Of a DNA stretch of 64,000 nt, positions 8,391 to 19,880 are shown piece after piece (the stretch's first letter is position 1; each line of letters starts with the position of its first letter). The position numbers and the translations under genes are program-made. The stretch lies in NCBI GenBank assembly GCA_021292105.1, contig CM037864.1:39461486-39525485 (forward strand). The letters are read 5' to 3'. The DNA comes from Anadara kagoshimensis. Lineage: Eukaryota > Mollusca > Bivalvia > Arcoida > Arcidae. A model generated the notes under the pieces. It was not told where the DNA came from, made no database searches, and worked only from the letters and a program-made list of their open reading frames with translations.

Positions 8391-8967
8391 ATGCAATCTC
8401 AACCACACACGCTTCTGACAAATGCACCAAACAGAAATAATGTTAACACTTATCAAATATATGTATAAATGCGATCAGAATTAGATCAAAGTTGCACAGA
8501 TGTATACTTGTGTATCAAAAGCAACATAATTACATGTACTAAGCAAAGTAAAAACTTTGAATCTGGCAAATGATGTTACACACGCGAGTGCTCTTGAAGG
8601 GTAAGCACCTCCTGTTATTATAGAATAAAACATCTTACGAGACCTTTTTAACCTCTTTAATGGACTTAAGTCTTACAAGTAATGTAAGGTAATGTTTACT
8701 TATAATAAATCTTGTTGGGAACATTGGTTGTAGTGTCATTTACCTTCGTCATTCCAATTTCGTACTAATATTTTTTAACTTGAACAATTTGGACTGCAGA
8801 TCTCTTCATCGCTATCACAAATATTCGATATGGTGTTTTATCAAAACGCTATCGGATTCAAAAATGTGGAATAATAATATATTTTTCATACAGTCTAACC
8901 TGCGTTAACGGCCACTTCTATATAAAGGCCAATATAATTGAATCTCAATTGTTGTTTATTCATATTA
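8391..8967. other. Non-coding, insertion site of the foldback element
   Basis: No ORF of note. Around 8890-8940 there is a piece of a dispersed repeat with AACCTGCGTTAACGGCCAC and TATAAAGGCC; its other half resumes after the foldback element at 12120-12200, showing that the element landed inside it. Confidence 0.5.
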
Positions 8968-11900
8968 GGCCGGGGGCCAGTGGGGTCCACCATGCACCCC
9001 CCCCCCCCCCAGGACAAATTTTCATGGGTGCCAAATTGTTCCCTAGGGTCTACAGAATAAGAAGATTTTTTGTTTCCATGAATTAACTCATTTCCACTAT
9101 GTACAATATTACCGTTTCCATGGCAACCTTTATTCTTTTAAATAGTAGTGGGTAGAGACTTTAAATCAGCCACATCTTGCTCGTTTCGTAAGATAAATTG
9201 ACAAACTTGGTACCAAAATGGAGCAGATGCATTGGCCTTTATTATACTGTATCAGTATGCTAATTAGCTCATTTGCATATTTATGCATATTCATTAGAAT
9301 GTTATTTTTTGGTCCAATTTTTTTTACAAAATCCAATTACAATCATTTCTGAAGCCTGTTGCAATGACAAGTAGGTTTATATTGTAGACAAATATGCTTC
9401 AGTATCCTCACTGAGATAGGAATATGATGATTAAGCTAATTATATGCCTCTAAGTGATGAGAATTTGAGAAGATTTTCCATAATACTATTTATAAGGCAA
9501 CCCTTAAGTAAATGTGAGTATTTAAAGTAGTTCAGCTTTATCCCTGACAATTTTAAAGATACAATAACAAACATTGTACTAAACTAGAGAAGAGGTATTG
9601 GGTTTTATTTTGAGGTATAGGTATGTTGATTAGGTCATTTGCATATTCATGAATATTCACGTAAAATGTTTAAAAAAATCGACATTTACATGATTTTAAC
9701 TTCAGAAATCCACATGTACCTCAAATCAACAACGAATACTGCATATGCATCTAAAAACCTATCTTCAAACATTTTTCTAACAAGTGCTTGTAGTATTTAG
9801 TAATTAATTTATATTGAGAAAAAAAGGAAGGAAAAGGGTATGAGGAAAAAGGGTATGGACACCGCATCTGCTTTAAAACAGTCAAATTTCTAGGATGTTG
9901 CAATAATCTTGATACCGAAACTTTAAAGCAGAGACAGTAAAGTTATTTTGAAAACACCATAATAGCTACAATCGTTTTTGCACATTTATTTTTTATCAAA
10001 ATATGAACAAAAAATGTGAAGAAATTTATACATTTTGATTAGTTTTGATTGTAAATCTCCGTATATGGAATTTTGTTAAAATTGTCCGCAAATACTTGCA
10101 ATATGAACTTTCTGTCCTACATTATTATTACAGGTTTTTCTAATGCCCCTTGAGACAGCTTTCTCATCTCCCCTAATACTTATGAGATAACATTTCCTTA
10201 TCCTCAGCCTTTTCTCACCCCCCCCCAGTCACCCGTGAGGCAACTCTGAAATCCCACTATCACTTATGAGACAACACTTCCTCCTCAGTCCTCAGTCACA
10301 TTTACTTCTCCTAGTTACTGATGAGACAACTCTTTCTTTCCTGTCACTCATTGTCCCAATCATACATCTCTTCAATTTCCTCTTCGACTTCCTCATCCTC
10401 TTCACTACTTTCCTCTTCCAACGTATCCTGAAGCATGTCAACCATTGATGATGGCAATCTTGCCTCCTTGCAGAAACTGTTTGATTCAACACATCAGGCG
10501 TGTGAATTACCAAGTGTCAATTTGGAAGAATGCCCACATTGCACAGCCGAATATCCCAACCCCATCAGAAGATCACGGCTGGACACGGGTGAATGAAATG
10601 ATTGAACCACTGTGGATACAAGGAGATATTCTTCCATCATCAATGGTTGACATGCTTCAGGATACGTTGGAAGAGGAAAGTAGTGAAGAGGATGAGGAAG
10701 TCGAAGAGGAAATTGAAGAGATGTATGATTGGGACAATGAGTGACAGGAAAAGAAAGAGTTGTCTCATCAGTAACTAGGAGAAGTAAATGTGACTGAGGA
10801 CTGAGGAGGAAGTGTTGTCTCATAAGTGATAGTGGGATTTCAGAGTTGCCTCACGGGTGACTGGGGGGGGTGAGAAAAGGCTGAGGATAAAGAAATGTTA
10901 TCTCATAAGTATTAGGGGAGAGATGAGAAAGCTGTCTCAAGGGGCATTAGAAAAACCTGTAATAATAATGTAGGACAGAAAGTTCATATTACAAGTATTT
11001 GCGGACAATTTTCACAATATTCCATATACGGAGATTTACAATCAAAACTAATCAAAATGTATAAATTTCTTCACATTTTTTGTTCATATTTTGATAAAAA
11101 ATAATAAATGTGCAAAAACGATTGTAGCCATTATGGTGTTTTCAAAATAACTTTACTGTCTCTACTTTAAAGTTTCGGTATCAAGATTATTGCAACATCC
11201 TAGAAATTTGACTGTTTTAAAGCAGATGCGGTGTCCATACCCTTTTTCCTCATACCCTTTTCCTTCCTTTCTTTCTCAATATAAATTAATTACTAAATAC
11301 TACAAGCACTTGTTAGAAAAATGTTTGAAGATAGGTTTTTAGATGCATATGCAGTATTCGTTGTTGATTTGAGGTACATGTGGATTTCTGGAGTTAAAAT
11401 CATGTAAATGTCGATTTTTTTAAACATTTTACGTGAATATTCATGATTATGCAAATGACCTAATCAACATACCTATACCTCAAAATAAAACCCAATACCT
11501 CTTCTCTAGTTTAGTACAATGTTTGTTATTGTATCTTTAAAATTGTCAGGGATAAAGCTGAACTACTTTAAATACTCACATTTACTTAAGGGTTGCCTTA
11601 TAAATAGTATTATGGAAAATCTTCTCAAATTCTCATCACTTAGAGGCATATAATTAGCTTAATCATCATATTCCTATCTCAGTGAGGATACTGAAGCATA
11701 TTTGTCTACAATATAAACCTACTTGTCATTGCAACAGGCTTCAGAAATGATTGTAATTGGATTTTGTAAAAAAATTGGACCAAAAAATAACATTCTAATG
11801 AATATGCATAAATATGCAAATGAGCTAATTAGCATACTGATACAGTATAATAAAGGCCAATGCATCTGCTCCATTTTGGTACCAAGTTTGTCAATTTATC

Positions 11901-12117
11901 TTACGAAACGAGCAAGATATGGCTGATTTAAAGTCTCTACCCACTACTATTTAAAAGAATAAAGGTTGCCATGGAAACGGTAATATTGCACATAGCGGGA
12001 ATGAGTTAATTCATGGAAACAAAAAATGTTCTCATTCTGTAGACCCTAGGGAACAATTTGGCACCCATGAAAATTTGTCCTGGGGGGGTGCATGGTGGAC
12101 CCCACTGGCCCCCGGCC
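8968..12117. mobile_element. Foldback element, 3.15 kb, 1.49-kb arms
   Basis: Left arm 8968-10454 and right arm 10634-12117 are near-identical inverted copies with a 179-bp spacer. Outer ends read GGCCGGGGGCCAGTGG and its complement. A TA dinucleotide flanks both ends (8966-8967 and 12118-12119), compatible with a TA target duplication, but TA is too short to prove it. The arms are AT-rich and contain C-runs (about 9000, 10220) mirrored as G-runs (about 10862, 12083). No transposase is present. The flanks at 8890-8965 and 12118-12200 are the two halves of one dispersed repeat, so the whole structure moved as a unit. Confidence 0.85.
10445..10744 (+). pseudogene. C-terminal fragment of a repeat-borne protein spanning the foldback spacer
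   Basis: A 99-codon ORF whose middle lies in the single-copy spacer and whose last third lies in the right arm. It reads NYQVSIWKNAH, then PTPSEDHGW, EPLWIQGDILPSSMVDML, and ends in an acidic tail. The NYQ-x-x-IWK...P-x-P-x-x-HGW...P-W pattern recurs at the C-terminus of many uncharacterised repeat-borne proteins of aquatic invertebrates, as I remember them. No start of the parent protein is present. It is probably a piece captured when the element formed. Confidence 0.5.
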
Positions 12118-12119
12118 TA

Positions 12120-12205
12120 TATTATAAAGGCAACCTGCTTGAAAAAGGCAACTTTTACTGGTTCCCTTGAGTGGCCTTTATAGACAGGTTTGACTGTATT
12201 ATGGA
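12120..12205. repeat. Dispersed repeat family B (right half)
   Basis: AAAGGCAACCTGCTTG, then GTGGCCTTTATAGACAGGTTTGACTGTAT. Related pieces: 8890-8940 (left half of the same copy), 19720-19880 and 26985-27180. Confidence 0.6.
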
Positions 12206-12463
12206 GCTGGCCCCAGTGTCGTAATCATTCCTTTACTTAAATCTGAAACATTTTGATAATAATTTATGATACATGTACTGCAAATAAAAAAATCAACAAA
12301 ATTAAAATATAGCTGTAATACATTTAGGGCGGTCTTTAATATGGCACGTTAAATTCATTACAGTAATATCTTAAAAACAAACAAAATTATTCAGATTTCA
12401 AATTTGCTAGATGATAAGTTAAAAAAAACCTTAGTTAAGGAATGATTGTGAAACCGGGCCAGG
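12206..12463. repeat. MITE family C, copy 1
   Basis: A 258-bp unit with imperfect terminal inverted repeats of about 33 bp: left end GCTGGCCCCAGTGTCGTAAT followed by CATTCCTTTACTTAA; right end TTAGTTAAGGAATGATTGTG followed by AAACCGGGCCAGG. Internal AAAATTAAAATATAGCTGT matches a second copy at 55648-55912. No coding capacity. It ends about 50 bp below the stop codon of the minus-strand GPCR. Confidence 0.65.
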
Positions 12464-12510
12464 TGAGTATGAAACATTCTATTTTATGGCAGTGCTATTT
12501 GTATCTTTGA

Positions 12511-15500
12511 TTAAATAGCAGAACTAGCATTATCAATGCCGTCTGATGATACAGATAGTGTAGTTGTTTTTGTTTCACTACTTTTCCCGGAATATGATGT
12601 CGTGGGCGTACCAGCTACAGCTTTCTTTTTACACAATGCATTCTTGTAAAGCGTCACAATCCGAGAGGTACAAATGTAACTTAGAAATAGAAAGAATCCT
12701 TGTAATCCAACTAAAACAGTGACTATAAAACTAAACACGGACAACGAAAAAAACGAATCAATAATCTGGAAAATGGATAAAATTCCAGTTATAACAAATA
12801 GTTTAATGTAAATAAAAAAATCTCTCCTTTCTGGTTTGTTAGATTGAATCCTTGGCGTTTTCCAGATGTGGAACACTGTTATGGAAAATAATACAATATT
12901 ACTTAGACAGATTCCGGTCACCGGTACCAGGAAAGTCAGGATTAGAGATAACTTATGATTGATAAAACACGTTCTACCACCGTAACCAGTGTTCTTCCCT
13001 CCTGATATCACCAAATGTACAATGATATTTATGATACAGAACAGTAAAGGAACTAGATATGAGTAAATGATGTATTTTATAAATGTTTTGCCACTTTGTT
13101 GATGGTCGCTGATAAAAACTTTGGATTTACCAAACACTTGGTACATATGAAAACTGCAAACGTTCATACAACCAAACGAAGCAAGCCAGAATAAATGAGA
13201 AAATATTCCCCGCGTAATGCAGAATCCAAGGCTTTTGATTGGTCGAAAACCAAACAGGAAGCAAACTTGAGCAGAAAATATTGTAAAAGTCAGCAACATC
13301 AGGTTTTTACCTGGAAGCGTTCTCAAAACTGAAAAAATACAATATGTTAAAAAAGTTATTATCAGGCATAATATAGAAATCCCCACACATACAAGGGTAA
13401 GAATGCTTAGCGCCAAATTAACCGTTACGTTCTCTGTTGATGGTAGACTGTTTTTCAGAGTTTCTAAACATACTCTTATATTACTAATAGGCATTACTTT
13501 ATATTTATCATAACTTAGCTCTTTATTTTGATTGGTTAATTTTATTGTCATTTTTTCAGTGTCTATTTCATATTCATCTGAAGTGAATTCTAGTTGTTCA
13601 CATAACATAATTTCATCTACGAATGTCGATTTAAAATATTGATGAGGTAGATACAGATAGTCACTGTATCCTTCAAAACACCTATCATCTAAATCAGCTT
13701 TATTAAGATGAGACGGTAGGTAAAGAGAATCCTTCGTTTTATATGAATTCAGTTTTACTCCTGGTAATGATAAACTCAAATTACCATTTACAATTGCTAA
13801 TAACATCTCTTCTGTTGCCTTACGATCAACAAATCCTTTCACGAATAAATTAAAATTTAACAATATGTTTATATACGTATCATTCTTGAAGATTGCGTTA
13901 CATGGTAAATTTCCAAGAGCGCTGTAGGAATGGAAGTTGACATTGACATCATTGAGGTTTTGTGAAATATAATTTATTAGTTGTATTTTCATTTCTCGTA
14001 ATATAAAAGTATAATCTAGAACTTCACTTTCAAATGGTTGTAAGGAGAGTTTTCCTTTCATACCGAAAGCCATTACGTAACGTAAGTTGGAGGTTGATCG
14101 TAACAGAGGGTCGCAACTATTATTATTCCCTAAGCGTTTCCCAGGATAACAAGTGATGTTTCGGCATTCATGCTGAAAGAAAAAAGATCGTAGCTATATA
14201 AAATTTATGTTAAAAAATGTACTTGTGTTTGGTAGTAGCAGAAGCTATGAACATCGCAAGAAAAGAAATATTATACTTGAGTAGAGCAGCAATGTCCTTA
14301 TTACACATTCAGAGATCACCTTCACAGGCACTTGTTTCTGATATTTAAAAATTAACACGCTATACTTAAAAATATTACAAGGTATCTATCTTCACGCTAC
14401 CCAAAACGTGACACCCTTGATTTTGTCTTAATTTTTTTACGTAATGCTTGGGAAATCAAAAACATAACATATACCATATCTTTTCTACATGTATTCCGCT
14501 AAAGAATGATTTATAAAATGTCCGCCATTGTCGTCTCTAAACCATGTCACGGGACCTAAACTTTATTCGACCGTTGCATCTTCTGACAAGGCCACATTCA
14601 ATTAGGAATTTTGAGTCTGCACCGAATTTTGGCAAACGTTATGATTGGCTAATCTAATTTTTATCTTTTTGTACTTTCACTTTTACAAAGTTTACACTTG
14701 TACAAAAAGATAAAAATTAGATTAGCCAATTAAACAGATATCCACAGTACAGTTTCAGGTAAAATTAGTTCATAATCCGGTTATACTTTGGAATCCTTCA
14801 CACTTGTAAAGATAAGCAACTAGACGCCATCTAGCTTTGGAAGTTAAACAGAAATGTAGAGCAAATTATAGAAGAATATTATAATTTCACAACTTCGACC
14901 ACGCACCGGAAAAAACTATTCAGTGGCATGCCTCTTATTTGCAGGGCTCAAATTAATCTGCTGTTTACCAACTCTATGCATGACCAAAGCAAAAATATGC
15001 ATTGTTGGCTACCGATGGACAAGCATATATTTTAAAAGATTGAAGAAAGAGAGAGAGAGAGAGAGAAAGAGTGTATGTGTGTGTAATTTCGTACCGTATG
15101 CACATCAAATACTTGATTAACGTCACAGTCCGTTGCCATGTTGCGTGCTAAATATGCCGGGTCATACTGAAGTAGTGAAAAAATATTGCGGAAAGTAAAT
15201 GGATACACAGTGTCAGGTAGTGTCGGTCTCATTGGCGTTAAAGGTGGCTTGGTTTGATGTTCTGGTAACACACTTTTTCCAAGTCCGTTGCACCTTTCAC
15301 AAAACATGTTCTTGAATGGGTAGGATGTGTCTACTCGAGGAAATATTGCGCATGCTCTTTCTAGATTTGGACTGTAATCCTCCCATTTACCCGTTATATT
15401 ACATTGTGTTATAATGGAACTACTTGTAAATTTTGGATTACATATTTTACAGAAAATATTTTTGAACGCTAGTTTATTGGGAAGAAGATCATGGTCCGTG

Positions 15501-17413
15501 TTTTCACAAGCCCATTCTACATCCGGGTCATAAGAAGTCCAGTATCCTGTAAAGTTGCATTTCCTATGAAATATTTTACTCTCCGGTGTACACGTTTTTG
15601 GAAGAAATGTGTCATTTTTAGGCACATATTTGATTCGGCAGTCAATGTCCCTAGCGTTCACCAGTACTTCGTAAAGAGTCACATAGTGACTGTAGTCAAG
15701 CACAGTGTCACAGTGCATTTCGACATCCCAAGGTATTCCAAACGCCTTTTCAATGTACATGTCCGAATCTGAAGTTAAAATGGCGCGTTCAGTGCGTACA
15801 TTGTTGTTACACATACTACAAAATAAATTGCTGTATGTTTGACTTGCTATTGTAACCGGTAGTAACCAGTATATAGAATTTCCTTGTGTCGTCTCGCAAT
15901 GTTCCTTAACTGCCTTAAGGCTAGAGGTACGATAACATCCATTGGTCACAATGTATCGAGTCTCGTCATCCAGATTAGATTCCCGCTTAGATAATGTTTC
16001 AGTACTATAACATGTTGAAGGATATCTTAGTCCCATATCAATACACGGGTTCAGCATCTTTTTGAATATTTCTTTTTCACCGCAACCACATTTTGGCTGA
16101 AATACTGGTAAAAAATAACTATCTGGATTAATATGCAGCGATGAACAATATTCAAAGTCCCCTCCATGTGAGAAATGTTTTCTAACCAATCTAGTAATAT
16201 TGATAGGACGTCCGTCTGGAAGAATTCTCTCATAAATCGATTTAGACTGTCCGTAAACAATCTCTTTCATATCAGATTTATTGCCTTTGCCGAACACATT
16301 TTGAAAGAGGAACTTCTGTTTGTAATTAGTCGTGTTTATCAAGTAATGATAATATATTACTGATTTCTCATTCAATTTATATTCTGATATATTAACATCC
16401 ATATCTAGATAAGGTTCTAAATTGATGTTATCTTTGTTACACAAATAACAAAACACGTTCTTGTATGGTTGGCTTCCATCCACCTCGTCATAAAAATGAC
16501 AAGAATTCTCCAAACCTTTATCAATGGGTTGCCATAGATTTGTTAAATTGCATTTAGATATAGGAGTGTTATTGTTATACTTTGAAGGATTACATATATA
16601 ACAGAAAATGTTTTTAAATATTCTGTAACTTAGGTCGTAAGTTGATTCACAAGCCGAAGCTATGTCTTGGTCATAATGTAACCAGTTCCCGGTGACGTTA
16701 CATTTCCCGATCATTTGTGCTGATACAGACGCATTTGGACATGTGTAAACAGGTAGAGACCCGGGTACAAATCGTATACCACAACGTTTTTCTTCAGCCA
16801 GATAAACAATTTCTTCGTACGAAGATAAAAAATTAAAGTCAGCAAAATCTTTACAATCAATATCCAAATTCCATTCTGCAATGACAGAGTCATTGTTGCA
16901 TTCAGCACAATACTTGTTCCGGTAAGCAATATTTAATCTCGAACCCGTAACTGGTACATTTGTCAGTTTTTGTTCTAATTTTTCTATTTTTGTTCCGTTG
17001 CATAACCCAAATAACAATCGTTCCGTATTTGGAGGACAGCTAGATGCTATTTGAAATTCAGGAGATCTAGCTTTCATAAGATGGTCTGATGGTTCGAGAA
17101 TATATAAGTCATCACACTCCATAGTTGGCAAAGAGAAAAATAAATCCGGACAGCAGTTTCCGTTTTCCAAACATTGCGGACCACAGCTACAGGGTGGACA
17201 TAAATTTAAGTGTCCGTAATCCAGATCTGGCTTTATTTTAATATCTATAAATGATCGGTTACACAAATGATCTACCCCACACACTTGAATGTAATGGCGG
17301 ATTAAACTGGAAACATTCACCACAGATGCTGATGCTGAATTTACTTTCAATATTAAAACAAGAATAATCCGTATTATTGCAGAGAGTGTTTTTTCACTTC
17401 TTTGGTGTAACAT
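12511..17413 (-). CDS. Cysteine-rich family-B-type GPCR (methuselah/adhesion-like)
   Basis: Two exons: 15095-17413 and 12511-14172 (intron 14173-15094, GTACG...CAG), 1326 residues, frame kept. Residues 8-29 are a signal peptide. Residues 72-100 form a somatomedin-B-like cluster (CPPCSCGPQC...GNCCPD). The ectodomain then carries six copies of an F-x-N-(I/V/M)-FC-x-x-C motif (for example FKNIFCYICNP), with many N-x-S/T glycosylation sites. Seven hydrophobic spans lie at about 1024-1276; TM3 start (LGFCITRG) and loop 2 (RTCFIN) hold the Cys pair conserved in family B receptors, and LPGKNLML begins TM2. No canonical GPS cleavage motif is seen before TM1, so it looks methuselah-like. The tail is Ser/Thr-rich. 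Ligand unknown. It is a cell-surface receptor by structure; the start ATG at 17413 is supported by the signal peptide. Confidence 0.87.
14644..14730. repeat. Perfect 31-bp inverted repeat in GPCR intron
   Basis: Arms 14644-14674 and 14700-14730 are exact inverted copies beginning ATTGGCTAATC, with a 25-bp loop. A strong hairpin or short MITE remnant inside the receptor intron. Confidence 0.8.
15045..15068. repeat. (GA)n microsatellite
   Basis: GA run on the plus strand (polypyrimidine on the coding strand), about 30 bases inside the GPCR intron beyond its 5' donor site at 15094. Confidence 0.9.
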
Positions 17414-18340
17414 GATGTACTACAATAATTGTGCCTGCAAAATAAAGATATATATATATAATTTGTAAAATATGATGCATTAGTGTTTGTGCTTTAACCG
17501 ATGTTTATTTTATTTTTTTAAATTTTTGTTTTGTTGAGAAAAAAGTGGAATGCTATGGTTGGGGCTTACTTACGTACCTAAACAAACACGACCGCTAGAT
17601 AATATTTTTACATAATAATGACCTGAGATGTATGTCCAAAGTAGTAGTTTTTTTCAAAACCCGCAGTGGTCGCATTTTGTGTTTATCTTGTCTTGTTTAT
17701 AATTACGTCATTATATCCAGTGCCTGTACAAAGGCGGGGTTTTATAACTGGTAGTCTCAATATAGTTTTAATTTAAACAATATCTTATTCAATTTATAGA
17801 TACACAAGTAAATAAATAAAAAAAACATATACAAATCTACAATTAGGATCCGGGAACAAGCCAGGTGCTTATATTAACCCGTCTCCATGTCTTTAAATGA
17901 CAATTTTGGACCAATGAATATGTATATATGTGGGAGGGAAATAATTAATAAGTCAGTATACCATAAAACAACAAATGAATAAACCAATGTACCATACAAC
18001 ATGATTAAATAATAGTAGTTTACTGTTAAACAACAAGTTATGTAAATTAATACATAATTATGTTTTTTCCTATTATTTTCGTCTTTTTGTTGTGATCTTG
18101 CTTGCTGTGTCTATTGCCAATAAATTAACACGGTTTTCAACAACAAAATGATTCGGTATGCCGGAGTATATATAGTTGTAAAACTAGGTTGAGTTGTTGG
18201 AAAGTTCTCATAAATGCCCTATTAATAAGTTGAGAAAATAATAGGACAAGGCAAGATAAACATGTAGTGACTTAAACAACTTGTTTAACAGTAAACTACT
18301 ACATGTATTATTTAATTATGTTTTATGGAACAATGATCGA
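17414..18340. repeat. 5' flank of GPCR and a TIR element at about 17985-18335
   Basis: Upstream of the receptor start there is an AT-rich flank with no clear promoter motif. At 17985-18040 the sequence CATGATTAAATAATAGTAG and GTTTACTGTTAAACAACAAG is matched in inverted orientation at 18275-18330 (CTTGTTTAACAGTAAACTAC, then TATTATTTAATTATG). That makes a short TIR element of roughly 350 bp without coding capacity. Confidence 0.55.
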
Positions 18341-18689
18341 ACGGATGAACTGGACATTGGTTTGAACATACCAAATGTCATGTGAAATTTATATATGTGG
18401 CACGCGTTACTTTTGAATTTTTATGAAAAAGATACATTCAAAAACACATTGCAATTTTATGGAATTAAAAAAACAACACAGTTTTGACAATTCCAGTTCT
18501 TATATGTTTTGATTACCTTTTATGTCTCCGGTCTATAAAAATGGCTAAATTGTGGCATTTGTTGAAAGCTGTTATTCTTTAGTTCATATAAAAATGATTA
18601 ATGTAATATTTTATTCCATATACTATATCTTATATATCTCAAGCCGTGATATCAAGAACATTGAGGGGATTGAACAGATAAAAAAATCA

Positions 18690-18830
18690 TGCCGGAGCAC
18701 CCGGCCTCACTTCCCTGGTGGAAGTTCACGTGTCTAACCTAACTTGTCAGTCCCAAAGTTTTTACTTTGCTTCTGGATTGTGATTCGGAAATGGATAAGT
18801 ATGTTTGTTTTTGATTTATAGTAAATGATT
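18690..18830 (+). repeat. Dispersed repeat family A, copy 2
   Basis: GCCGGAGCACCCGGCCTCAC, CTTCCCTGGTGGAAGTTCAC, and the GGATTGTGATTCGGAAATGG signature. Same strand as all other copies. Confidence 0.7.
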
Positions 18831-19719
18831 TCTGTCCTCTATTCCAAATAGTAACTGCAGTGGCCAACAGCATGCACTTTGAAACCATTGATTTCTAAAC
18901 TACAGCCATTGTGTGGGTCACAGCGGTAAACATGATTTTATTGTTATTCAATGAAAGAAAACGCCGAGGTAAATGTCATGAATTTAGAGGAAGTCGATGT
19001 AAAAATCAAATGGTGAATTCAAACATAAATATGGGATATTGTTCAACAACTGGTTGTAAGCTTAGTTGAATGGCCAGGACCATATGCCATTTTGCTAAAG
19101 CCGTTGGAGACCTTTCGAAATCAAAGTTTTGTAATCTGTGACTATAAAACCTTCCAAACAACGAATATTTTGTATTTCTTGAAGGTTTTGAATTTTATTT
19201 GTCCTAATCTAATCCATATAAATGTAATTCTACAAATTAGGTAACTGATTTATATTGCTAGTCCTACAACCCTCAAAGAATTAATAAAACAATTCATAAA
19301 CATACACTGAACTTAAACAAATACATTTGTCAAAAGTTTGCTAACAATGAAGTAATAAAGATATTTGTGCTTAAAATGGATTACCAATTAAAAATAAAAA
19401 TATACATTAATCTTTTATAAAATAAAAATTATTATAATGATAAACAAATGTCAAACAAGGAGTCCAAAAGGACATTGTGGTCTTAATTTACGGATTGACA
19501 TTATATGATGTAAAGAAACTTCTAAGAATAGAGGAAGAAACAGTATAATGGTTGTAAATGCATTCTTCAAATGATACTTGTCTATCTTTTAATCAATTCC
19601 ATTTCTAAAATATTTCTATCTAATGAAAAATCCTTAATGTTGCACAGATTAGGACTGACATAAAATCACCTTTAATCTGCAAAGATGTGTAGACGTACTG
19701 GTATGGGGCATATAAAGTC

Positions 19720-19880
19720 TTGTTTTAAAGGTCACCTGCTTTCTAAGGCCAGTACATTTTTATCCCATTTACTTTTAATTCATGATATTGGAACCTGTTT
19801 ATAAAAGGCCATCTACCCATAAAGTAACTTTTATTGGTTTCCTCAATTGACTTTTAGATAGAAAGGTTGTACAATAAAAC
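19720..19880 (+). repeat. Dispersed repeat family B piece
   Basis: AAGGTCACCTGCTTTCTAAG, then GGAACCTGTTTATAAAAGGCC and TTTTAGATAGAAAGGTTGTA resemble 26985-27180 and the pieces flanking the foldback element. Confidence 0.5.

Noticed and set aside
10494-10823. 109-codon minus-strand ORF and its twin at 10266-10448
   Set aside because: Antisense readings of the foldback spacer and arms; the same peptide start appears in both because the arms are inverted copies.
8960-12125. 8-bp target duplication for the foldback element
   Set aside because: TCATATTA and TATATTAT share ATATTA only when shifted; a TA duplication is the most that can be supported.
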